Below are positions 56,243 to 64,000 of a stretch of 64,000 bases of DNA, piece by piece (position 1 is the first letter of the stretch; every line of letters starts with the position of its first letter). A model generated the notes under the pieces. It did no database searches, was not told the origin of the DNA, and saw only the letters and a program-made list of their open reading frames with translations. A program made the position numbers and the translations under genes. This DNA comes from Massilia sp. METH4 (GTDB taxonomy: Bacteria; Pseudomonadota; Gammaproteobacteria; Burkholderiales; Burkholderiaceae_D). The stretch spans positions 4,340,001-4,404,000 of the forward strand of contig NZ_CP146614.1 in NCBI RefSeq assembly GCF_037094685.1, written 5' to 3'.

Positions 56243-56244
56243 GC

Positions 56245-57108
56245 CTAGCGCAGCACGACGGTACGCTGCCCGTTCAGGAACACGCGCCGCTCGACCTGCA
56301 GCTTGAGCGCGCGCGACAGCGCCAGGCATTCCATGTCCCGCCCCGTGGCGCGCAGCTGGTCCGGATCGTGGCTGTGGTCGACCCGCTCCACGACCTGCTC
56401 GATGATCGGCCCCTCGTCGAGGTCCGACGTGACATAGTGCGCGGTCGCTCCGATCAGCTTCACGCCGCGGCTGTGCGCCTGGTGGTATGGGCGCGCGCCC
56501 TTGAAGCCCGGCAGGAAGGAGTGGTGGATGTTGATGGCGCGGCCGGCCAGCCGGTCGCTCAGCTGCGTGGACAGGATCTGCATGTAGCGCGCCAGCACCA
56601 CCAGGTCCGTTCCGGTGCGCTCGATCAGCGCGAGGAGGGCGGCTTCCTGCGCATCGCGCGTGTCGGGCGTGATCGGCAGGTGGTGAAAGGGAATGTCGTG
56701 CGCGATGGCCAGCGGCCTCAGGTCCGGGTGGTTCGAGACCACCGCCACGATATCGACCTTCAATTCGCCGAGCCGCCAGCGGTACAGCAGGTCGTTCAGG
56801 CAGTGATCCAGCTTCGAGACCATGATCATCACCCGCGGGCGCTGCGCCGCGTCGCTGATCGCCCAGTCCATGGCGAAGCGCTCGCCGATCGGCGCGAAAC
56901 CTTCGCGCAAGTCCCCGAGGGCCAGCGCACTCGATGTGGGGTGGAACACGAAGCGGGCGAAGAAGCGCTGTTCCAGCTTGTCGTCGTAGGCGGCGATATC
57001 GTCGATATAGCAGCCGCGCTGCTCGAGGAAGGCCGTGACGGCGGCCACTTGCCCCGCCGAACTGGCGCAGGACAGGGTGAGGATATGGGTCGGTTCCGCG
57101 TTTGGCAT
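56245..57108 (-). CDS. purU: Formyltetrahydrofolate deformylase
   Basis: This 287-residue enzyme hydrolyses 10-formyl-THF to formate and THF. The N-terminal ACT-like domain (about 1-85) contains SCASSAGQVAAVTAFLEQRG. The C-terminal hydrolase domain has the catalytic Asn and His in INIHHSFLPGF and the Asp in SDLDEGPII. In this context it frees THF when sarcosine and glycine catabolism overload the C1 pool. ATG 57108 gives a normal family length; a start at 57144 is possible, and neither has a clear ribosome-binding site. Confidence 0.93.
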   Translation of the reverse strand: MPNAEPTHILTLSCASSAGQVAAVTAFLEQRGCYIDDIAAYDDKLEQRFFARFVFHPTSSALALGDLREGFAPIGERFAMDWAISDAAQRPRVMIMVSKLDHCLNDLLYRWRLGELKVDIVAVVSNHPDLRPLAIAHDIPFHHLPITPDTRDAQEAALLALIERTGTDLVVLARYMQILSTQLSDRLAGRAINIHHSFLPGFKGARPYHQAHSRGVKLIGATAHYVTSDLDEGPIIEQVVERVDHSHDPDQLRATGRDMECLALSRALKLQVERRVFLNGQRTVVLR

Positions 57109-57344
57109 GGTGGTCGGGTTCTCGGTAGGGAAGGTCGGTCCCATTACACCGCATGGCCTGCCGCGGGGCCGTCATGGGAGCGCCAGCGGCTTGTACGATT
57201 GCGACGCGATCAAGGCGCACGGCGCGATACGTTTGCGACAAGGGCGACTTGGCGCCGCCGGACAAGCCGATGTCGCTTTCAGTCACAGCCGCCGCCGGCG
57301 CCCCTCTACAATCGGGGCTCGACCGACACTGTGGAGAGAGTGAC

Positions 57345-57851
57345 ATGGATATGCTGGAAGCCACCGCCGAGGGCGGCCTGTGGGACTTGTTTGCCGGGCA
57401 GAACTGGGCATTCGAGGCGGTCGAGCACGACCCCGTGTTCACCATCGAGGAAGCGCTGGCCGCCGTGCCGCACCTGGGCGGGGTGAAGACGAAGAACGTG
57501 TTCGTCCGCGACGGCAAGGGCCAGCGCCACATCCTCGTCATCGTGCCCCATGACCGGCGCGTGGACATGGCCGAACTGGGCCGCCAGCTGCCGGCCACGC
57601 GCCTCAGCATGGCCTCGGCCGAGCGCCTGCAGCGCCATCTCGGCGTCACGCCGGGCGCGGTCAGCATCTTCGCCATCGTCAACGACAAGGACCATGCGGT
57701 CGAACTCGTGATCGACGAAGCCGTGTGGAAGGCCGACAAGGTGCAGGGGCACCCGCTGCGCAATACCTCCACGATGGCGGTGCCGCACGCCACGCTGGAA
57801 GCCTTCCTGGCCTACACGGGCCACGAACCGCGCGTGATGCGGGTGCCGTGA
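57345..57851 (+). CDS. YbaK/ProX-type prolyl-tRNA editing domain protein
   Basis: This 168-residue single-domain trans-editing protein is of the ProXp/YbaK family, which removes mischarged amino acids from tRNA. The pattern HDPVFTIEEALAAVPHLGGV, then KTKNVFVRDGKGQRHILVIV with the conserved Lys, and LGVTPGAVSIFAIVND with the G-x-x-P-G loop are typical of the PrdX/ProX subgroup. ATG 57345 has GGAGAG upstream. The stop overlaps the ATG of the FolB gene by one base. Confidence 0.85.
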   Translation: MDMLEATAEGGLWDLFAGQNWAFEAVEHDPVFTIEEALAAVPHLGGVKTKNVFVRDGKGQRHILVIVPHDRRVDMAELGRQLPATRLSMASAERLQRHLGVTPGAVSIFAIVNDKDHAVELVIDEAVWKADKVQGHPLRNTSTMAVPHATLEAFLAYTGHEPRVMRVP

Positions 57852-58333
57852 TGGACCTGCTCGGCGGGCGCCAGGGCCCGGTGATCGCCATCTCGAACCT
57901 CGATACCCGCCTGCGCGTGGGGATCTGGGACCACGAACGTGAATTCCAGCCCGTGCACGTGAACCTCGTCATCGTGCCGGATCCGCACCGCTTCAGCCCC
58001 GGCGGCGGCGGCATCGATTACCGGCCGATCGTGCGCTGGGTGACGGAGGAATGGCCGGAGGCGCCGCACACGCCGCTGCTGGAAACCAGGCTGCGCGAAC
58101 TGATCGACTTCGTGTTCGCCAGCGACCTCGGGGTGACGTGGCTGGATGCCGCGCTGTCCAAGCCGCGGGCCTGCCCGCAGGCGCGCGGCGTTGGCGTGCG
58201 CATGGCACTGTCGCGCAATGAACATGCGGCGCTGTTCCCGGCCGATTCAGGAAACACTGCGGGTGACACCGCGAAGGATGCAACTTGTACGGTATCGCAA
58301 AGACGTTCGGCCCGCTCTACCTGGCTACGCTGA
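57851..58333 (+). CDS. Dihydroneopterin aldolase-like protein (FolB)
   Basis: This 160-residue protein has a complete FolB T-fold: RVGIWDHEREFQPVHVNLVI with the N-terminal Glu, IDYRPIVRWV with the substrate-site Tyr, LLETRLRELIDFVF, and DAALSKPRACP with the catalytic Lys. It therefore looks catalytically competent, unlike the FolB-like protein at 46480. The last 40 residues are a hydrophilic tail, and the final 49 bases overlap the MFS start. Translation is coupled to the YbaK gene (TGATG). It may supply dihydropterin for folate; position near purU fits C1 metabolism. Confidence 0.8.
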   Translation: MDLLGGRQGPVIAISNLDTRLRVGIWDHEREFQPVHVNLVIVPDPHRFSPGGGGIDYRPIVRWVTEEWPEAPHTPLLETRLRELIDFVFASDLGVTWLDAALSKPRACPQARGVGVRMALSRNEHAALFPADSGNTAGDTAKDATCTVSQRRSARSTWLR

Positions 58334-59439
58334 TGATGCAGGTGGGGGCGACCCTGCTGATCACCTTCCTGGCCCTGCGCGCCAGCGGCGCCGGCGCGGA
58401 CGACTTCCAGGTCGGCGCGCTGATGGCCGCGCACGCCCTCGGCATGGTCGGCGGAGCCGGCGTCGGCCGGCTGCTGATCGCGCGGCTCGGGCACGTGCGT
58501 GCCTATGTCGCCAGTGCCGGCATCATCCTGCTGGCCGTGCTGGGCCACGCCGCCAGCGCGGCCTTGCCGCTGTGGCTCGTGCTGCGCGTGATCGTGGGTG
58601 TGGCGACGATCTGCCAGTGGATGGTGCTGGAGAGCTGGCTGAACGACCGCGCCGACAGCCGGCAGCGCGGCACGGTGCTCGCCATCTACATGATCGCCAC
58701 CTATGGCGGCATGATGCTGGGCCAGCTCGCGGTGGGGCTCGACGACGCGGCGGGCACCTATGCGTATCCCGCGGTGGCGCTGGCTTTCGTGCTGGCGCTC
58801 GTGCCGCTTGCCATCACGCGGGCGCAGCCGCCTTCGGCGACAGCCTCGCAGCGTGTTCCGCTCGGCTCTCTGGTGCGGGGCCTGGCACAACCGCTCGGCA
58901 CGGTGTTCGTGTCGGGCACGCTGAATGGTTCCTTCTTCGGCCTGGCCGCCCTCTATGCGGCCCACCAGGGCATGGATGCGGCGGCCGTCGGCCGCTATCT
59001 TGCGTTCACCGTCGTGGCCGGCCTGCTGGCGCAGCTGCCGCTGGGCTGGCTGTCGGACCGCGTCTGCCGGGTCACGCTGATCCGGGGCATCGCCGTGGCG
59101 CTGGCGCTGGCCTGCCTGCCGCTGGGCCTGTACCAGGGATTCTCGCCCACGACGCTGCTCGTCTTTGCGTTCGCGATCGGCAGCCTGCAATTCTGCATGT
59201 ATCCGCTTGGGGCCGGCCTGGCCAACGAACGGATCGCCCCGCACCTGCGCGTGCCGCTGGCGGGCCTGCTGCTGACCGTGTTCGGCGTCGGCTCCTGCCT
59301 CGGGCCGCTGCTGGCCGGTGCACTGATGTCGCTGGCAGGCGCGCCCAGCCTGTATTGCTTCCTGGCCGCGTGCGCCGCCGGGCTGGCGGTATTCATGGGG
59401 CAGGCGCGGGTGGTCGGCGCGCAGCCCGACAGGGCTTGA
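58285..59439 (+). CDS. MFS transporter (YcaD-like)
   Basis: This 384-residue twelve-helix major-facilitator carrier is related in character to YcaD/YfcJ-type transporters: MAAHALGMVGGAGVGRLLIA, ESWLNDRADSRQRGTVLAI (the cytoplasmic motif after TM4 common in this subgroup) and LGWLSDRVCRVTLIRG. The TTG at 58285 is taken as start because AAGGA lies seven bases upstream. It overlaps the end of the FolB gene by 49 bases. The substrate is unknown. Confidence 0.75.
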   Translation: MYGIAKTFGPLYLATLMMQVGATLLITFLALRASGAGADDFQVGALMAAHALGMVGGAGVGRLLIARLGHVRAYVASAGIILLAVLGHAASAALPLWLVLRVIVGVATICQWMVLESWLNDRADSRQRGTVLAIYMIATYGGMMLGQLAVGLDDAAGTYAYPAVALAFVLALVPLAITRAQPPSATASQRVPLGSLVRGLAQPLGTVFVSGTLNGSFFGLAALYAAHQGMDAAAVGRYLAFTVVAGLLAQLPLGWLSDRVCRVTLIRGIAVALALACLPLGLYQGFSPTTLLVFAFAIGSLQFCMYPLGAGLANERIAPHLRVPLAGLLLTVFGVGSCLGPLLAGALMSLAGAPSLYCFLAACAAGLAVFMGQARVVGAQPDRA

Positions 59440-59471
59440 CCGACAGCGGTTTTTCGCAGCGTCGAATGACG

Positions 59472-59494
59472 TTTCGCATCGTGAAATATGGCGC
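59472..59494 (+). promoter_or_regulatory. Motif shared with the region upstream of the gene at 19151
   Basis: TTTC-GCA-TCGTGAAA-T-ATGGCGC matches 18968-18990 at 19 of 23 positions. The first 15 bases form an imperfect dyad TTTCGC-N3-GTGAAA, the style of IclR-type operators. It lies 229 bp before the aceA ATG within the 59440-59722 intergenic region, which otherwise shows only a possible TTAAAA-N17-TATATA promoter at about 59580-59610. Confidence 0.45.
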
Positions 59495-59722
59495 TTCGCT
59501 TTTTGGCGGCATCCTTACCGTTCCGTAAAAGATCTTGCCGCATTATGAAACGAGTGATCCAAGTAGATGATTTTAAAGGATTAAAAAGCTTCACTTCAAC
59601 TCTTATATAAGACATGAGACTCGAGTGCGCCTGCCGTAAGATGTATCCAACGGCCCGGCATTCGGCAGCGCTGCCGACAGCGACGGGAAGCAAATTTCGA
59701 TACCAGCCTCAGGAGCCTTACC

Positions 59723-61303
59723 ATGTCCCAATACCAGAACGATATCCAGTCCATCACCGCCCTGAAACAGCAGGAAGGCAGCGGCTGGAATGCCATCAAT
59801 CCCGAGTCCGCCGCACGCATGCGTGCGCAGAACCGCTTCAAGACGGGCCTGGACATCGCCCGCTACACGGCCGGCATCATGCGCCGCGACATGGCCGCCT
59901 ACGATGCCGATTCCAGCAAGTACACGCAGTCACTCGGCTGCTGGCACGGCTTCATCGGCCAGCAGAAGCTCATCTCCATCAAGAAGCACTTCAACAGCAC
60001 CGATCGCCGCTACCTGTACCTGTCGGGCTGGATGATCGCCGCGCTGCGCTCGGAATTCGGCCCGCTGCCGGACCAGTCGATGCATGAAAAGACTGCCGTG
60101 CCCGCGCTGATCCGCGAGCTGTACACCTTCCTGCGCCAGGCCGATGCGCGCGAACTGGGCGGCCTGTTCCGCCAGCTCGACGCTGCCGAAGGCCCGGCCC
60201 GCGCCGCGATCCAGGAAAAGATCGACAACTTCGTCACCCACGTGGTGCCGATCATCGCCGACATCGACGCCGGCTTCGGCAACGCCGAGGCGACGTACCT
60301 GCTGGCCAAGCAGATGATCGAGGCGGGCGCCTGCTGCATCCAGCTCGAGAACCAGGTCTCCGACGAGAAGCAGTGCGGCCACCAGGACGGCAAGGTCACC
60401 GTGCCGCACGAGGACTTCCTGGCCAAGATCCGCGCCGTGCGCTATGCCTTCCTGGAGCTGGGCGTGGACGATGGCGTCATCGTGGCGCGCACCGACTCGC
60501 TGGGCGCCGGCCTGACGAAGCAGATCGCCTACACCCGCGAACCGGGCGACCTGGGCGACCAGTACAACAGCTTCCTGGACGTGGAAGAAATCCCGGCCGA
60601 CCAGCTGGCCAACGGCGACGTGGTGATCAAGCGCGAGGGCAAGCTGCTGCGCCCGAAACGCCTGCCGAGCAACCTGTTCCAGTTCCGCGAAGGCACCGGC
60701 GAGGCGCGCTGCGTGCTCGACTGCATCACCTCGCTGCAGAACGGCGCCGACCTGCTGTGGATCGAAACCGAGAAGCCGCACATCGCGCAGATCGGCGGCA
60801 TGGTCAAGGAAATCCGCAAGGTGATCCCGAACGCCAAGCTGGTGTACAACAACAGCCCGTCGTTCAACTGGACGCTGAACTTCCGCCAGCAGGTGTTCGA
60901 CGGCATGAAGGAACGCGGCGAAGACGTGTCGGCCTACGAACGCTCGCAGCTGATGAGCGCCGAGTACGACGCGACCGAACTGGCGCGCGAAGCCGACGAG
61001 CGCATCCGCACCTTCCAGGCCGACGCGGCCCGCGAGGCAGGCATCTTCCACCACCTGATCACGCTGCCGACGTACCACACGGCCGCGCTGTCGACCGACA
61101 ACCTGGCCAAGGAATACTTCGGCGAGCAGGGCATGCTGGGCTACGTGGCCGGCGTGCAGCGCAAGGAAATCCGCCAGGGCATCGCCTGCGTGAAGCACCA
61201 GAACATGTCCGGTTCCGACATCGGCGACGACCACAAGGAATACTTCAGCGGCGAAGCGGCGCTGAAGGCTTCGGGCAAGCTCAATACGATGAACCAGTTC
61301 TGA
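59723..61303 (+). CDS. aceA: Isocitrate lyase
   Basis: This 526-residue glyoxylate-shunt enzyme cleaves isocitrate to succinate and glyoxylate. The catalytic loop is EKQCGHQDGK with Cys218 (KQCGH instead of the more common KKCGH). Other blocks are IIADIDAGFGNAEATYLLAK, ARTDSLGAGLTKQIAYTREP and YNNSPSFNWTLNFRQQ. It belongs to the longer isocitrate lyase subfamily found in Pseudomonas and betaproteobacteria. ATG 59723 follows CAGGAG. It is monocistronic, with a hairpin after the stop. The upstream motif at 59472 suggests shared control with the gene at 19151. Confidence 0.95.
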   Translation: MSQYQNDIQSITALKQQEGSGWNAINPESAARMRAQNRFKTGLDIARYTAGIMRRDMAAYDADSSKYTQSLGCWHGFIGQQKLISIKKHFNSTDRRYLYLSGWMIAALRSEFGPLPDQSMHEKTAVPALIRELYTFLRQADARELGGLFRQLDAAEGPARAAIQEKIDNFVTHVVPIIADIDAGFGNAEATYLLAKQMIEAGACCIQLENQVSDEKQCGHQDGKVTVPHEDFLAKIRAVRYAFLELGVDDGVIVARTDSLGAGLTKQIAYTREPGDLGDQYNSFLDVEEIPADQLANGDVVIKREGKLLRPKRLPSNLFQFREGTGEARCVLDCITSLQNGADLLWIETEKPHIAQIGGMVKEIRKVIPNAKLVYNNSPSFNWTLNFRQQVFDGMKERGEDVSAYERSQLMSAEYDATELAREADERIRTFQADAAREAGIFHHLITLPTYHTAALSTDNLAKEYFGEQGMLGYVAGVQRKEIRQGIACVKHQNMSGSDIGDDHKEYFSGEAALKASGKLNTMNQF

Positions 61304-61312
61304 CCGATCGCG

Positions 61313-61341
61313 GGGCCGCTGCGTCAACAGCGGCCCTGTTG
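61313..61341 (+). terminator. Hairpin after aceA
   Basis: GGGCCGCTG (61313-61321) pairs with CAGCGGCCC (61328-61336) around a six-base loop and is followed by TGTTG, a weak T tract. It starts ten bases after the aceA stop and probably ends that transcript. Confidence 0.5.
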
Positions 61342-61547
61342 CCATCCACGGCGTGCGTGCATGCTCCTCCGCGAACGCCGTGCCATACAGCCTGCCGGCA
61401 GTGCCAGCGATGTGGGGTCGCCGGCGCAGCCATCGGGTACCTGCGTGGAGCGCTCACTCCGCGCTTTCGGCGCCGTCGCCCTGCCTGGGCACGGCGCCCT
61501 TTTCGTTTCCGGGCAGCCCTTGCGCCGGATCGCATGAAAACACAAGG

Positions 61548-61680
61548 TATAATCCCGCGCTGGGCGCGCCACGACAGTGCACTGCTTGCCGGTCCGGATG
61601 ATATCCGTCGATGCGCGGGCACCCCCGCAAGCCTCCCGATGAGCAAGACATGAAGCCCTGTCCGGACAGGGCTTTTCTGT
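61548..61680 (+). ncRNA. Candidate structured small RNA or leader upstream of the OsmC-YcaO gene
   Basis: A perfect -10 box TATAAT (61548-61553) is followed by about 120 bases containing three hairpins: CGGAT-GAT-ATCCG (61595-61607), GCGGG-CACC-CCCGC (61615-61628) and a strong terminator (61653-61674 plus T-rich tail). No good reading frame lies within. A -35 box is not convincing. It could be a free small RNA or an attenuated leader of the gene starting at 61746. Confidence 0.35.
61653..61680 (+). terminator. Strong rho-independent terminator
   Basis: AAGCCCTGTCC and GGACAGGGCTT form a perfect 22-base palindrome followed by TTCTGTTT. It lies 65 bp before the ATG at 61746, so it separates that gene from upstream transcription or regulates it. 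Confidence 0.7.
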
Positions 61681-61745
61681 TTCCCCGCCGCCGCATGGCT
61701 GAGCCGCCGCACCGACATCAATCATCAGCACCAACTGGAATTCGC

Positions 61746-63944
61746 ATGGAAATCAAGGTCAACTTTCTCGACAAGCTTCGCCTGGAAGCGAAGTTCGACG
61801 ACTTCACGGTCATCGCCGACCAGCCGATCCGCTACAAGGGCGACGGCTCGGCGCCGGGCCCGTTCGATTACTTCCTGGCGTCGTCGGCCCTGTGCGCCGC
61901 CTACTTCGTGAAGCTGTACTGCGATACCCGCAATATCCCCACCGAGCATATCCGGCTGTCGCAGAACAATATCGTCGACCCCGAGAACCGCTACCAGCAG
62001 ATCTTCAAGATCCAGGTCGAGCTGCCGCCCGATATCTCGGAAAAGGACCGCCAGGGCATCCTGCGCTCGATCGACCGCTGCACGGTGAAGAAGGTGGTGC
62101 AGCAGGGGCCGGAGTTCGTGATCGAGGAAGTGGAAAACCTCGACGCCGACGCGCAGGCGCTGCTGACGCTGAAGCCGGAAGGCAGCACCTTTATTCCCGG
62201 CAAGGACCTGCCGCTGGAACAGACGATCGCCAACATGTCCGGGCTGCTGGCCGGCCTGGGCATCAAGATCGAAATCGCCTCGTGGCGCAATATCGTGCCC
62301 AACGTCTGGTCGCTGCATATCCGCGACGCGCATTCGCCGATGTGCTTCACGAACGGCAAGGGCGCCACGAAGGAAAGCGCGCTGGCCTCGGCCCTGGGCG
62401 AATACATCGAGCGCCTGAACAACAATCACTTCTACGCCGGCGCGTTCTGGGGCGAGGACATCGCCAACGCGCCCTTCGTGCATTACCCGAACGAGCGCTG
62501 GTTCAAGCCCGGCCGGAAGGGCGCGCTGCCGCCCGAGATCCTCGACGACTACTGCCGGGAGATCTACGACCCCGACGGCGAGCTGCTGGGCACCCACCTG
62601 TACGACACCAATTCCGGCAACGTGGAGCGCGGCATCTGCTCGCTGCCGTTCGTGCGGCAGTCCGATGGCGCGACCGTGTATTTCCCGTCGAACCTCGTGG
62701 AAAACCTGTACGCCAGCAATGGCATGAGCGCCGGTAACACGCTGGCCGAGGCCCAGGTGCAGTGCCTGTCCGAGATCTTCGAGCGGGCCGTGAAGCGCGA
62801 GATCCTCGAAGGCGAGATCGCCTTGCCCGACGTGCCGCAGGAAGTGCTGGCCAGGTATCCCGCCATCGTGGCCGGCATCCGCGGCCTGGAGGAGCAGGGC
62901 TTCCCCGTGCTGGTCAAGGACGCGTCGCTGGGCGGCGTGTACCCGGTCATGTGCGTAACCCTGATGAATCCGCGCACCGGCGGCGTGTTCGCCTCGTTCG
63001 GCGCACATCCCAGCTTCGAGGTGGCGCTGGAGCGCAGCCTGACGGAATTGCTCCAGGGCCGCAGCTTCGAAGGCTTGAACGACCTGCCGGCGCCCACCTT
63101 CGCCAGCGAGGCGGTGCAGGAACCCTACAACTTCGTCGAGCACTTCATCGATTCGAGCGGCGTGGTGTCCTGGCGCTTCTTCAGCGCCAGGGCCGACTAC
63201 GACTTCGTCGAATGGGATTTTTCGGGGCACGGCGAGGATTCGAACGCCCAGGAAGCGGCAACGCTGCTGGGCATGCTCGAAGAAGCCGGCAAGGAAGTCT
63301 ACATGGCCGTGTACGACGAACTGGGGGCCACGGCCTGCCGCATCCTCGTGCCCGGTTATTCCGAGGTGTATCCGGTCGAAGACCTGGTGTGGGACAACAC
63401 CAACAAGTCGCTGCTGTTCCGTGAAGACATCCTGAACCTGCACCGCCTCGATGACGAGCGCCTGGCCGATCTGCTCGACCGCCTGGAAAACAACGAGCTG
63501 GACGAGTACTCCGACATCGCCACCCTGATCGGCATCGAATTCGACGAGAACACGGACTGGGGCCAGTTGACGGTGCTGGAATTGCGCCTCCTGATCAACC
63601 TCGCCCTGAAGCGCTTCGAGGAAGCCCGCGAGCTGGTCGGCGCCTTCCTGCAATATAACGACAACACCGTGGAACGCCGCCTGTTCTACCAGGCGCTGAA
63701 CGTGGTGCTGGAAGTGACCCTCGACGATGAGCTGGAAATGGCCGACTACGAGGCCAACTTCCGCCGCATGTTCGGCAACCCGCGCATGGACGCGGCGCTC
63801 GGTTCCATCGACGGCACCGTGCGCTTTCATGGGCTCACGCCGACCAGCATGGCGCTGGAAGGGCTGGACCGCCACCATCGCCTGATCGACAGCTACCGCA
63901 AACTGCACGTGGCGCGCGCCGCCGCGGCCGGGAGAAAGCAATGA
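61746..63944 (+). CDS. OsmC-YcaO fusion protein (ribosomal protein S12 methylthiolation accessory type)
   Basis: This 732-residue protein has an N-terminal OsmC/peroxiredoxin-like domain (about 1-135; GDGSAPGPFDYFLASSALCA with Cys) joined to a YcaO domain (about 150-560). YcaO has the ATP-binding helices ATKESALASALGEYIERLNN and LSEIFERAVKREIL, and a C-terminal TPR-like region (LLINLALKRFEEARELVGAF). Stand-alone YcaO in E. coli assists beta-methylthiolation of ribosomal protein S12; OsmC-fused versions are known in other proteobacteria. No azoline-peptide precursor gene is visible, so a natural-product role is unlikely. ATG 61746. The next gene overlaps the stop. Confidence 0.88.
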   Translation: MEIKVNFLDKLRLEAKFDDFTVIADQPIRYKGDGSAPGPFDYFLASSALCAAYFVKLYCDTRNIPTEHIRLSQNNIVDPENRYQQIFKIQVELPPDISEKDRQGILRSIDRCTVKKVVQQGPEFVIEEVENLDADAQALLTLKPEGSTFIPGKDLPLEQTIANMSGLLAGLGIKIEIASWRNIVPNVWSLHIRDAHSPMCFTNGKGATKESALASALGEYIERLNNNHFYAGAFWGEDIANAPFVHYPNERWFKPGRKGALPPEILDDYCREIYDPDGELLGTHLYDTNSGNVERGICSLPFVRQSDGATVYFPSNLVENLYASNGMSAGNTLAEAQVQCLSEIFERAVKREILEGEIALPDVPQEVLARYPAIVAGIRGLEEQGFPVLVKDASLGGVYPVMCVTLMNPRTGGVFASFGAHPSFEVALERSLTELLQGRSFEGLNDLPAPTFASEAVQEPYNFVEHFIDSSGVVSWRFFSARADYDFVEWDFSGHGEDSNAQEAATLLGMLEEAGKEVYMAVYDELGATACRILVPGYSEVYPVEDLVWDNTNKSLLFREDILNLHRLDDERLADLLDRLENNELDEYSDIATLIGIEFDENTDWGQLTVLELRLLINLALKRFEEARELVGAFLQYNDNTVERRLFYQALNVVLEVTLDDELEMADYEANFRRMFGNPRMDAALGSIDGTVRFHGLTPTSMALEGLDRHHRLIDSYRKLHVARAAAAGRKQ

Positions 63945-64000
63945 CCGTCTTCGCCATGCCCGTGTTCGACGCCACCGTCGTCTTCGAGGGCCAGGAACTG
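63941..64000 (+). CDS. Start of a further gene, cut by the window end
   Basis: An ATG at 63941 overlaps the TGA of the OsmC-YcaO gene (ATGA) and has GGAGAAAGCA just upstream, a standard translationally coupled start. Only 20 codons (MTVFAMPVFDATVVF and five more) are visible, with no recognisable motif. It presumably forms an operon with the YcaO gene. Confidence 0.6.
   Translation, partial: MTVFAMPVFDATVVFEGQEL

Noticed and set aside
61725..63941. Minus-strand open frame opposite the OsmC-YcaO gene
   Set aside because: It is a mirror of a confirmed gene without domains.
1..64000. CRISPR array, rRNA or complete tRNA gene
   Set aside because: No regularly spaced direct repeats, no rRNA-like sequence and no full cloverleaf were found by reading; only the 3' end of a tRNA-like sequence at 2310 was noted.

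Overview
The window is GC-rich chromosomal DNA that reads as a betaproteobacterium of the Oxalobacteraceae (Massilia / Pseudoduganella / Telluria type). This placement is inferred from the style of the proteins (BetBA, GbcAB, DgcAB, heterotetrameric sarcosine oxidase, OsmC-YcaO fusion), from the codon usage and from the abundant long antisense open frames typical of high-GC genomes. No rRNA or complete tRNA gene is present to settle it.

Left part (1-22.2 kb), an accessory and partly decayed region. It holds a partial exported intradiol dioxygenase, a frameshifted P4-type integrase next to what looks like the 3' end of a tRNA-Ser, and a 103-bp palindromic repeat. A signalling group follows (two single receivers, a PilZ protein, a hybrid histidine kinase, a chemoreceptor), then a chain of broken genes (an EAL remnant, a sensor membrane region, a sugar-binding protein). 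Further on come small metabolic genes (DUF3237, VF530, DUF1080, Gfo/Idh oxidoreductase), transporters (MFS, MatC-like), a stand-alone 3-hydroxyacyl-CoA-dehydrogenase-like Rossmann protein, two small membrane proteins, a formate dehydrogenase relic and an AT-richer lipoprotein.

Middle and right part (22.2-57.1 kb), an almost complete choline-to-pyruvate island. On the minus strand betB-betA-porin-permease oxidise choline to glycine betaine. A divergent XRE-PAS-PAS regulator sits where BetI would be expected. On the plus strand lie soxBDAG, sdaA, glyA, a dipeptidase, a DUF5943/V4R protein, dgcA, dgcB, etfA, etfB and a FolB-like T-fold protein. Next come a GlxA-type AraC regulator, a BCCT transporter, a porin, gbcA, gbcB and fdhA. 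Together they import choline or betaine, demethylate betaine to dimethylglycine (GbcAB), sarcosine (DgcAB with its own ETF) and glycine (SoxBDAG), convert glycine to serine (GlyA) and serine to pyruvate (SdaA), and oxidise the released formaldehyde (FdhA). Three GlxA-family AraC regulators lie within 27 kb. purU and a second, canonical FolB follow and belong to folate one-carbon chemistry.

Right end (57.3-64 kb). A YbaK-type tRNA-editing protein, FolB, an MFS carrier, isocitrate lyase, a possible structured small RNA, an OsmC-YcaO fusion (ribosomal protein S12 methylthiolation type) and the first 20 codons of one more gene.

Most notable for follow-up: the XRE-PAS-PAS regulator replacing BetI, the FolB-like protein lacking catalytic residues at the end of the dgc/etf operon, a 23-bp motif shared by the isocitrate lyase and the 19.1-kb gene promoters, the covarying palindromic repeat with copies at 2.5 and 30.6 kb, and the hairpin cluster between gbcB and fdhA.
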